From Anaerolineaceae bacterium (GTDB lineage Bacteria; Chloroflexota; Anaerolineae; Anaerolineales; Anaerolineaceae): a stretch of DNA of 18,359 bases. Positions 7,290 to 13,126 of this stretch are shown here, one piece after another. The notes beneath the pieces are model-generated. The model saw only the letters and a program-made list of their open reading frames with translations, had not been told where the DNA came from and did no database searches. Made by a program: the position numbers and the translations under genes. The stretch covers positions 4,388 to 22,746 of the forward strand of contig DQHW01000023.1 of NCBI GenBank assembly GCA_003524305.1, read 5' to 3'. Numbering within the stretch: the first letter of the stretch is position 1; every line of letters begins with the position of its first letter.

Positions 7290-8054
7290 TTATCCGCGGT
7301 TGCGCGTGTTGGCAGGCAAAATGACGTGCCCCTCGTTGATTTCACCAAGACGGGTGATGCCTGTGGGGTTTGTATAGGCGCTCCAGGCTGTGTAGGCGGC
7401 AATCAAGGCATTCAGTTCTATTGGTGAAATCAGAATGCCGTCAGGCATTTGACCGGTCAGCATTTTGTGACGGGTGATCTCTTCAAAGAAAATCATTGGA
7501 TCGCGTACGTTGAGATGTTCTTCCTGCAAAAGAAGCTGACGCTGGATGCGTCCTTCAAGCGATTTGAGCGGGTTTAGTTTTGCCCCCAGCAATTGGGCGT
7601 ATGCACTGTCAGGATGGGCCTCCATCAACTGTCGTTTTGCACCGGGGGCTGGCCAGCGTTGAAAACCCTGGGCGGCCAGGTTGCTGGCAAAACGCAAAGC
7701 CCGCTGCAGGGTGGGGGAACAATCCTCGTAGCGATTGGGAGTGCGCGTGGTTGCAAATCCGCGCATCAGCAGTTCATATTCGCATTGACGCAGGTTGGTA
7801 TATTTTTTTGCCGGTGGGGGAACCGAAAGCGCCGATCTTTTGGAATCATCGGCCATGATGCCTTCATTCAAGTTTATTGGTGAGGTGATCGCGGTAATGG
7901 CAATTGGGCATTCTCCAAGTTTTACCAGCCATTCTTCTTGTGTCACTTCACCGCGAAATTGAATGCGGCGGTTATCGTCCAACACAGCACAGGTAAAACT
8001 TCCGCGCGTGCCGCCAAGGTCTATCCCAATGAAGCGTGTCTGGCTGAGATCCAT
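7290..8054 (-). CDS. DUF429 family protein (predicted RNase H-like fold)
   Basis: Soluble protein of about 254 residues, known only as a family of predicted nucleases with an RNase H-like fold; no reaction is established. Evidence is the N-terminal acidic strand FIGIDLGGTRGSF (about 8-20), a second strand with ITAITSPINLNEG, RQCEYELLMRG near the middle, the family hallmark EAHPDSAYAQLLG and a KSLEGRIQRQLLL segment, then a C-terminal ALIAAYTAW helix. I chose ATG 8054; GTG 8060 would add two residues, and neither has a convincing Shine-Dalgarno. It lies alone, 107 bp upstream of the prenyltransferase gene on the same strand, so readthrough is possible. Family assignment comes from motif memory. 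Confidence 0.72.
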   Translation of the reverse strand: MDLSQTRFIGIDLGGTRGSFTCAVLDDNRRIQFRGEVTQEEWLVKLGECPIAITAITSPINLNEGIMADDSKRSALSVPPPAKKYTNLRQCEYELLMRGFATTRTPNRYEDCSPTLQRALRFASNLAAQGFQRWPAPGAKRQLMEAHPDSAYAQLLGAKLNPLKSLEGRIQRQLLLQEEHLNVRDPMIFFEEITRHKMLTGQMPDGILISPIELNALIAAYTAWSAYTNPTGITRLGEINEGHVILPANTRNRG

Positions 8055-8060
8055 AAGCAC

Positions 8061-8355
8061 TGAGTTTACCGGAAAAGGTTATTTTACGCAATCGAAGGGG
8101 ATGAGAAGGTGACGAGATTTCTGTTTGCTACAGGTGGAGTTCGATGGAAAATTCCCATCAGAACCTTTTGACAATTTAGCATGGTAGTTCTAAAGCTTCG
8201 TTCTCATAACTCACCACAACGTTGGCTCTCTCACAACCCAAGGGCCATGCGTCCGATTTGAATCTCAAAAAGCGGGTCGAATCCCTGTTGGTGAAGAGCT
8301 TCCTGAGTGCCTGATTACTCATTACTCATTACTGCTCTTCCCTGCTTTCAACCCC
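8061..8355. other. Gene-free spacer with heptamer repeat and a doubtful 48-codon frame
   Basis: No convincing gene in about 290 bp at this divergent junction. A heptamer ATTACTC is repeated nearly three times in tandem at 8314-8333. A minus-strand frame (8322 to 8176, ATG within the heptamers, about 48 codons) reads RANVVVSYENEALELPC at its end. It has no ribosome site and I cannot tell whether it is a small protein, part of a dispersed repeat or a gene remnant. A stretch near 8272 (GGGTCGAATCCC) recalls a tRNA T-arm, but no tRNA can be folded around it. Confidence 0.35.
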
Positions 8356-8384
8356 TTGACTTTTTCAAAATTACGCCGTAGAAT
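8356..8384 (+). promoter_or_regulatory. Sigma-70 promoter of the regulator-ABC transporter operon
   Basis: TTGACT (8356-8361) and TAGAAT (8379-8384) are separated by 17 bp. The predicted transcription start near 8391 falls inside the palindrome at 8385-8401, and the first gene starts about 35 bp further on. Confidence 0.85.
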
Positions 8385-8401
8385 ACTCTGCATTACAGAG
8401 T
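8385..8401. promoter_or_regulatory. Palindromic operator candidate at the transcription start
   Basis: ACTCTG and CAGAGT form a perfect inverted repeat with a 5-bp centre, immediately behind the -10 element. This position suits a dimeric repressor that blocks initiation. The second gene of the operon encodes a winged-helix DNA-binding protein, the obvious candidate to bind here. Binding is inferred. Confidence 0.6.
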
Positions 8402-8424
8402 TCTCTATTAGAAAGGGTTTCAAA

Positions 8425-8991
8425 ATGGATATTAATCCAAATGAAGCACAGGAATCATTGCAAGCCATTCAACACATCATGATCAAGACCAAACGAATGA
8501 TCGCCAGTTCTGGAGCCTACAAATTCCTGTTTCTTTGGGGGGTTATCTGGCTGGTGGGGTTTCTTGCCACACAATTCATCCAGGGAGCCGCAGCCGGTTA
8601 TATTTGGTTGGGACTGGATACCATTGGTGGATTTTCATCAGCATTCATCGGAATTCGCATGGGCAGAACTGTGCGCAACGAATCCAATCCATCTGGCATC
8701 CGCATCGGCGCTTTTTGGTGGTCATTGATGGCAATTTGTGGGCTGACTATTTTGGTGGTCTGGCCGATTGATTGGAAGCAATTTTCAATGATGATCATTC
8801 TGTTTGTCATGACTGGCTGGATTGCTACGGGGTTGTTATTCAAAGCTGTTTCTGTGTGGTTGGGTATTGGCATCATCGCCCTGGCCTTTGTGGGCTACTA
8901 TCTTCTGCCCAATTATTTTTTTCTCTGGATGTCCATCCTGGGTGGGGGTGGAATGATCGCTGCCGGATTCTACGTCCGCAGCAGGTGGTAA
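8425..8991 (+). CDS. Small polytopic membrane protein of unknown function, first gene of ABC operon
   Basis: A 188-residue protein with a hydrophilic amphipathic N-terminus (MDINPNEAQESLQAIQHIM, then KTKRMIAS) and about six hydrophobic spans: near 31-49, 54-75, 92-109, 118-136, 138-156 and 163-182. I do not recognise a named family. ATG 8425 is preferred over an upstream in-frame TTG at 8356, because that TTG lies in the promoter and ATG 8425 has GAAAGGG upstream. The stop is one base before the regulator start, so translation is tightly coupled. By position it may be a partner of the regulator or transporter, such as a membrane sensor. This is context only. Confidence 0.88.
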   Translation: MDINPNEAQESLQAIQHIMIKTKRMIASSGAYKFLFLWGVIWLVGFLATQFIQGAAAGYIWLGLDTIGGFSSAFIGIRMGRTVRNESNPSGIRIGAFWWSLMAICGLTILVVWPIDWKQFSMMIILFVMTGWIATGLLFKAVSVWLGIGIIALAFVGYYLLPNYFFLWMSILGGGGMIAAGFYVRSRW

Positions 8992-8992
8992 T

Positions 8993-9295
8993 ATGCCTGA
9001 ACTAATCGAAATTATTCATCAACCTGTCAGGCTGCGCATTATGGCTGCATTGGTAACACTCGGCAAGGGTGACGAATTGGATTTCACCAAATTGCGAGAA
9101 CTGCTGGAGGTGACCGATGGCAACCTGGGAGCACACCTCCGTAAGCTGGAAGAAGCCCAATACATCTTGATGACCAAGAGTTTTGTTGACCGCAAACCGC
9201 GTACTTATGTGTCTGCCACCGAGGCAGGCAGGGACGCATTTCAAAACCATGTTGCGGCCTTGCAAGAAATAATTATTCAGAACACTAAGCGTTAA
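8993..9295 (+). CDS. Winged-helix transcriptional regulator (HTH_34-like, ArsR/MarR superfamily)
   Basis: A 100-residue DNA-binding protein. The N-terminus LIEIIHQPVRLRIMAALV forms helices 1-2. Residues about 20-55 (DFTKLRELLEVTDGNLGAHLRKLEEAQYI) are the helix-turn-helix, with DGNLGAHLRKLE as recognition helix. The wing is KSFVDRKPRTYVSATEAG, and a C-terminal helix likely dimerises. This order matches the short winged-helix family often found next to ABC exporters, where it acts as a local regulator. It has no visible ligand domain or metal-binding cysteines. It lies 1 bp after the membrane-protein stop and 9 bp before the ATPase gene, and probably binds the palindrome in its own promoter. 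Confidence 0.92.
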   Translation: MPELIEIIHQPVRLRIMAALVTLGKGDELDFTKLRELLEVTDGNLGAHLRKLEEAQYILMTKSFVDRKPRTYVSATEAGRDAFQNHVAALQEIIIQNTKR

Positions 9296-9304
9296 GAGGT
9301 AAAA

Positions 9305-10228
9305 ATGCCAGAAATAATCAAGGTTCAAAATTTAATTAAAACGTATAAAGGCATAACCGCTGTTGATGATATTTCTTTCGATGTACATGAAGGTGAAATC
9401 TTCGGCATGGTGGGTCCAAACGGCGCGGGAAAAACCACCACGATTGAATGCATTGAAGGGCTGCGTAAACCGGATTCAGGTACGATTCGGGTTCTGAATT
9501 TGGATCCGCAGGCAGATAATAAAATGCTGCGCACCCGCGTGGGCATGCAGCTTCAACAATCCAACCTGCCTGACCGCATGAAGGTGTGGGAAGCCCTCGA
9601 CTTGTATTCCGCTTTCTATGAAACACCCGTGGACTGGAAAAATCTGCTAAAACAACTGGGTCTGGAAGAGAAACGCGACGCCCGTTTTGGCAAACTCTCT
9701 GGCGGACAGAAGCAGCGCCTCTTCATTGCTCTGGCATTACTGCCGAATCCCAACCTGGTTTTTCTGGATGAATTGACCACCGGCCTCGATCCTCAGGCGC
9801 GCCACACCATCTGGGATCTTGTTCGCAGCGTACGTGACCAGGGCAAAACCATTTATCTCACAACGCATTTTATGGAAGAAGCTGAACGCCTTTGTGACAG
9901 GGTTGCCATTCTTGACCACGGCAAAATCGTGGCTTTGGATACGCCGCGCGCTCTAATTGGCAAACTTGCGCAACATGAACGCGTTTCGTTCACCCTGGAT
10001 GTAAGCATCACACAAGAGATCCAAAATGCTTTATCCGTTCTTGGCAAGCTGGAAGTTCAGGGAGACCGGCTCACCGTTATCGGTAAATCAACAGATGCGA
10101 CCCAACTTGTAACCGGGTTGGTAAATATTCTTTCCGGTTTGGCGCTGCGATACAGCGACTTGCGAACTGAACAACCTACACTTGAAGACGTATTTTTAGA
10201 CCTGACCGGCCGTAAGATCAGGGAATGA
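9305..10228 (+). CDS. ABC transporter ATP-binding protein (exporter type)
   Basis: ATPase subunit of 307 residues that powers an ABC-2 exporter on the inner face of the membrane. Walker A is GPNGAGKTT at 37-45 (K43), the Q-loop is near 82-85, the signature LSGGQKQR is at 131-138, Walker B is LVFLDE at 151-156 and the switch histidine is H188 in TTHFMEEAERLCDR. The C-terminal 80 residues are the regulatory tail typical of antibiotic or drug-resistance ATPases such as the DrrA group. Unusually, Leu157 follows the catalytic Glu156 where Pro is usual (ELTTGLD rather than EPTTGLD). AGAGGT precedes ATG 9305. It works with the permease encoded 7 bp downstream. The substrate is unknown. Confidence 0.96.
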   Translation: MPEIIKVQNLIKTYKGITAVDDISFDVHEGEIFGMVGPNGAGKTTTIECIEGLRKPDSGTIRVLNLDPQADNKMLRTRVGMQLQQSNLPDRMKVWEALDLYSAFYETPVDWKNLLKQLGLEEKRDARFGKLSGGQKQRLFIALALLPNPNLVFLDELTTGLDPQARHTIWDLVRSVRDQGKTIYLTTHFMEEAERLCDRVAILDHGKIVALDTPRALIGKLAQHERVSFTLDVSITQEIQNALSVLGKLEVQGDRLTVIGKSTDATQLVTGLVNILSGLALRYSDLRTEQPTLEDVFLDLTGRKIRE

Positions 10229-10235
10229 GGAAAAG

Positions 10236-10979
10236 ATGAAAAGCTTGCTGAAACTAACCTGGATGGAAACCAAATTGTTCTTTCGTGAACCAATCGGGGC
10301 TTTCTTTACCCTGGTTTTTCCACTGATGATGCTCTTTTTGTTTGGCAGCATTTACGGCAACACGCCCAGTGTCCATTTCAACGGCCGCGGCACCATTGAT
10401 ATCTCCATACCGGCTTACACGGCCATGATCATCGCCACCAGCGGATTGATGTCTATCACCATTACAATGTCGGCTTACCGCGAAAATGGCGTGTTACGCA
10501 GATTTAAGACCACCCCGGTTAGCCCGCTCACCATTTTGGTTGCCCAGGTGATCGTGGTGTTTGCCATGACCCTGTTGGGTATGCTCTTGTTGGTCATTGC
10601 CGGAAAACTTGTCTATCACGTGAAATTCGAAGGCAATTGGCTCAGTGTTTTGGGTGGATTTACTTTGGGCAGCTTAAGTTTCTTCTCGCTCGGGTTCATC
10701 CTTGCAGGGTTGATGCCTTCCGCCAGAACAGCTCAAATCGTGGGCATGGTTCTGCTTTACCCGATGCTATTTCTGAGCGGGGCGGGTTTTCCGCGTGAAC
10801 TGCTGCCGGCTGCCATCGTCAAGGTATCTGCATTTCTGCCTCTTACCTATGTGGTCAATCTGCTGCGCGGACTCTGGGTGGGTGAAGCCTGGGGCGCACA
10901 TCTTTTGGATATCGGTGTTCTGGTTGGGATGTTGATTTTGGGTGTGCTTGTTTCTACAAAAACCTTCCGTTGGGAATGA
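10236..10979 (+). CDS. ABC-2 type transporter permease
   Basis: Membrane half of the exporter, 247 residues. An N-terminal cytoplasmic helix (MKSLLKLTWMETKLFFREP) leads into about six spans, near 22-42, 62-82, 102-126, 132-160, 170-190 and 218-240. The loop YRENGVLRRFKTTPVSPLT (about 88-106) couples to the ATPase. MVLLYPMLFLSGAGFPRELLP (about 170-190) is the hallmark of the ABC-2 (DrrB/NodJ-like) family. The gene starts 7 bp after the ATPase stop, with AGGAAAAG upstream. Substrate class cannot be read from the sequence; lipid-like or toxic small molecules are usual for the family. Confidence 0.95.
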   Translation: MKSLLKLTWMETKLFFREPIGAFFTLVFPLMMLFLFGSIYGNTPSVHFNGRGTIDISIPAYTAMIIATSGLMSITITMSAYRENGVLRRFKTTPVSPLTILVAQVIVVFAMTLLGMLLLVIAGKLVYHVKFEGNWLSVLGGFTLGSLSFFSLGFILAGLMPSARTAQIVGMVLLYPMLFLSGAGFPRELLPAAIVKVSAFLPLTYVVNLLRGLWVGEAWGAHLLDIGVLVGMLILGVLVSTKTFRWE

Positions 10980-10986
10980 TTCGTTT

Positions 10987-11017
10987 TTGCAACATTAATT
11001 CATATCTAGATTACAAT
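10987..11017 (+). promoter_or_regulatory. Candidate promoter of the ECF sigma operon, giving a leaderless mRNA
   Basis: A good -10 (TACAAT, 11012-11017) lies so close to the ATG at 11025 that transcription should start at or one base before it. A weak -35 (TTGCAA, 10987-10992) sits at a long 19-bp spacing. TAGATT (11007-11012) and AATCTA (11020-11025) form an inverted repeat around the site. No Shine-Dalgarno exists. There is no terminator after the permease gene, so readthrough from the ABC operon is possible too. Confidence 0.45.
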
Positions 11018-11024
11018 TAAATCT

Positions 11025-11636
11025 ATGGATGAAGCCGCATTAATTCAATCCGCCATGCAAGGTGAACTGGACGCATTCAACCGCCTGATCCTGGCTTATC
11101 AGGATCTGGCGTTTAATGTTGCCTACCGCATGCTTAATGATGAAGATCATGCCGCGGATGCCGTGCAAAACGCGTTTATTTCTGCCTGGCGTAACCTCTC
11201 AACCTATCGGGGCGGTTCATTTAAAGCTTGGGTCATGCGTATGGTCACCAATGGTTGTTATGATGAACTACGCCGCCAAAAACGCCGTCCGACGACCCCA
11301 TTGGAACCGATAAGCAATGAAGACCAGGAAGAAATGGATTCTCCTCAATGGATGGCTTCGGAAGAGCCGCAGCCTGAATCCACCATGGAACAGGCCGAAC
11401 TTGAACATGCGCTTTCTCATTGTCTCGAAAACCTGCCACAAGATTTTCGTGCGGTAGTTGTGTTGGTGGATGTGCAGGGCATGGATTATGAAGAAGTTGC
11501 CCAGTCTACCCACGCACCTTTAGGCACCGTGAAAAGCCGCCTGGCGCGCGCCCGTTTGAAAATGCGCGACTGTTTGCAGGGGTTTCAGGAACTATTACCC
11601 TCCCAATATCGTCTTGATGGTGAGGTGCGCGAATGA
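11025..11636 (+). CDS. ECF-type RNA polymerase sigma factor
   Basis: Extracytoplasmic-function sigma factor of 203 residues that directs RNA polymerase to a specific promoter set. Region 2 is at about 8-85: YQDLAFNVAYRMLNDEDHAAD, then the -10-binding helix AVQNAFISAWRNLSTY and KAWVMRMVTNGCYDELRRQ. A polar linker of about 45 residues rich in Glu/Pro (90-130) follows. Region 4 is at about 133-188, with LPQDFRAVVVLVDVQGMDYEEVA and the -35-recognition helix GTVKSRLARARLKMRD. The gene overlaps the next by 4 bp (ATGA), a membrane protein that probably holds it inactive. Targets are unknown. Confidence 0.95.
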   Translation: MDEAALIQSAMQGELDAFNRLILAYQDLAFNVAYRMLNDEDHAADAVQNAFISAWRNLSTYRGGSFKAWVMRMVTNGCYDELRRQKRRPTTPLEPISNEDQEEMDSPQWMASEEPQPESTMEQAELEHALSHCLENLPQDFRAVVVLVDVQGMDYEEVAQSTHAPLGTVKSRLARARLKMRDCLQGFQELLPSQYRLDGEVRE

Positions 11637-12424
11637 GTGTGATTCTTACCCAAAAGGACTGGTTGTTAATCTCCGCGTCTCTCGACAGCAGGTTAACTGA
11701 TTCTGAAAAAACCTCCCTTGAATTACGCCTCGATTCAGACGCTGACTTCAAAAATGCTTTTCAAGAAATTCAATACACCCGCAGACTGTTGAGATCGCTG
11801 CCCCCAAAACAGGCCCCGCGGAATTTTACCCTGTCTGCCGAATATGCAAAAAAAAGATCCCTTAAGTGGGGTTTGAATCGTTTCTTTGGTTTCGCTTCTG
11901 CTGCATCAGCCGTTGCATTGGCGGTGATCTTTGCCTGGTCGAATCTGTTCTCATTCTCCACCCGGCTGGCCGCACCCGAGCCCATGATGGCTGCCGTCCC
12001 CGAAGCAGCCATGGATTCTGCCTCCCTCGCGGATGAAGCTGCTTCAAGCACTCCAATGATCATCTTCTGGGGGCAGCCGCAAGCTTATGGCAAGGGCGGT
12101 GGGGGAGGAAATGATGCTTCTGCCATGGCGACCGATTTGGGTGGTTATGGTGGTGGTCCCACGAGTGTTGCCGAGGAGTTTGCATCAATAATCGCCGAGA
12201 CGGAGAGCCCTGAAACTTCTGCAAAGTTGGCATCCACACCCGACCCCTCCACACTAATCTTGGGATTGCCCGAACCTGGTACCGAAGGTGAAATGATTCA
12301 GCAAGCAGCATCTGAAACGCGTTCATTTAGTCCTCGGTTGCGTCTCTCATCCATCTGGATGATTAGTCTAGGTGCAGCAGCATTGATCTTTGCAGCTTTG
12401 GCTTTCTTCCTCCGCAAGAGATGA
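11633..12424 (+). CDS. Probable anti-sigma factor, two membrane spans, no zinc motif
   Basis: A 263-residue membrane protein. Residues 1-75 are a cytoplasmic helical domain (LTQKDWLLISASLDSRLTDSEK... LRSLPPKQAPRNFTLS), the layout of sigma-binding domains. It contains no Cys or His, so the zinc (HxxxCxxC) anti-sigma signature is absent. One span lies at about 84-108. A long Ala/Gly/Pro-rich external segment follows (110-235, with GGGGGN and GGYGGGP). A second span at 240-260 ends in FFLRKR. The start overlaps the sigma gene stop (ATGA) and its own stop overlaps the Nudix start (ATGA), so all three are translationally coupled. The role is inferred from position and shape, not from a clear domain match. 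Confidence 0.75.
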   Translation: MSVILTQKDWLLISASLDSRLTDSEKTSLELRLDSDADFKNAFQEIQYTRRLLRSLPPKQAPRNFTLSAEYAKKRSLKWGLNRFFGFASAASAVALAVIFAWSNLFSFSTRLAAPEPMMAAVPEAAMDSASLADEAASSTPMIIFWGQPQAYGKGGGGGNDASAMATDLGGYGGGPTSVAEEFASIIAETESPETSAKLASTPDPSTLILGLPEPGTEGEMIQQAASETRSFSPRLRLSSIWMISLGAAALIFAALAFFLRKR

Positions 12425-12969
12425 CCTCGCACGCTCATTCCCCTTACAAATTTTGTCCATTATGCGCCAGCGAATTGGTGCTGAAACTTCAGATGTCTGA
12501 AGAGCGGCTTACCTGTCCAAACTGCGGATGGGTGCATTATGAAGACCCCAAGGTGGCAGCCGGTGTCTTGGTACTGCGCAATAAAAAAGTGCTGGCAGCA
12601 AACGAAGTTTTGCCAGCAAACGAAGTTTTGCTGGTACGCCGCACCATGGAGCCCCACATCCGCCAATGGAGCATCCCGGCTGGATTCGTCAACGCTTTTG
12701 AAGACCCGCAGGCAGCCGCCGTCCGCGAATGCCGTGAAGAGACGGGTCTTGAGGTGCGCATTGAATCGCTGTTTGATGTGCTGTACGGCCGTGAGCATCC
12801 CCGCGGTGCAGATATCTTTTTAGCCTACCGTGCCGAAGTGATCAGCGGTGTGCTTGCCCCAGCCGATGATGCTGACCAGGCTGCCTGGTTCCCTCTCGAT
12901 CAACTTCCTCCGTTGGCTTTTGAAACCACGCGCAAGATTTTTGAAAAATTAGCCAACACAATCCACTGA
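12421..12969 (+). CDS. Nudix hydrolase with N-terminal zinc ribbon
   Basis: Predicted cytoplasmic pyrophosphohydrolase of 182 residues acting on a nucleoside diphosphate linked to another group, possibly ADP-ribose or NADH; the substrate is not determined. C12, C15, C32 and C35 (CPLC / CPNCG) form a zinc ribbon. The Nudix box spans 88-110, with G88, E94, R102, E103, E106, E107 and G109 all in place. An extra 12 residues (AANEVLPANEVL) sit in the strand before the box and derive from an 18-bp tandem duplication. The start overlaps the upstream stop by 4 bp. Its place at the end of a sigma/anti-sigma unit may mean housekeeping cotranscription rather than a shared function. Confidence 0.92.
   Translation: MTSHAHSPYKFCPLCASELVLKLQMSEERLTCPNCGWVHYEDPKVAAGVLVLRNKKVLAANEVLPANEVLLVRRTMEPHIRQWSIPAGFVNAFEDPQAAAVRECREETGLEVRIESLFDVLYGREHPRGADIFLAYRAEVISGVLAPADDADQAAWFPLDQLPPLAFETTRKIFEKLANTIH
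12596..12630 (+). repeat. In-frame tandem repeat in the Nudix gene (18-bp period)
   Basis: CAGCAAACGAAGTTTTG occurs at 12596-12612 and again at 12614-12630, a perfect 17-base match with an 18-base period. It encodes AANEVL then PANEVL, inserted in the usual KVLLVRR-type strand without breaking the frame. Confidence 0.85.
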
Positions 12970-13126
12970 TTAAAAATTCTTTTTTTTGCTACCGCTTACT
13001 TCAATCAGCTTGGGGGCAGGGGTGAGGCGAGAGTCGCAACAGTAAAGGTTAATCCTCTAAAAAAGTGGTATGAATACTGCAACAGTACCTTTGTTGGATT
13101 GACTATTTTTCTTTAAGAGAGACTTC

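Noticed and set aside
8260..8300. tRNA-like T-arm (GGGTCGAATCCC)
   Set aside because: The loop is one base short and no acceptor, D or anticodon arm can be built around it.
8356..8424. Upstream TTG extension of the first ABC-operon gene
   Set aside because: It begins within the -35 element of the operon promoter; ATG 8425 has a ribosome site and a sensible N-terminus.
9002..9328. 108-codon minus-strand frame opposite the winged-helix regulator
   Set aside because: It is antisense to a gene with a clear domain and tight operon spacing, and lacks any family signal.
12970..13126. Possible terminator or promoter between the Nudix gene and ftsK
   Set aside because: A T-rich run follows the Nudix stop without a hairpin, and no -35/-10 pair of acceptable spacing was found; a doubled GCAACAGTA (13036 and 13079) was noted but is too short to interpret.
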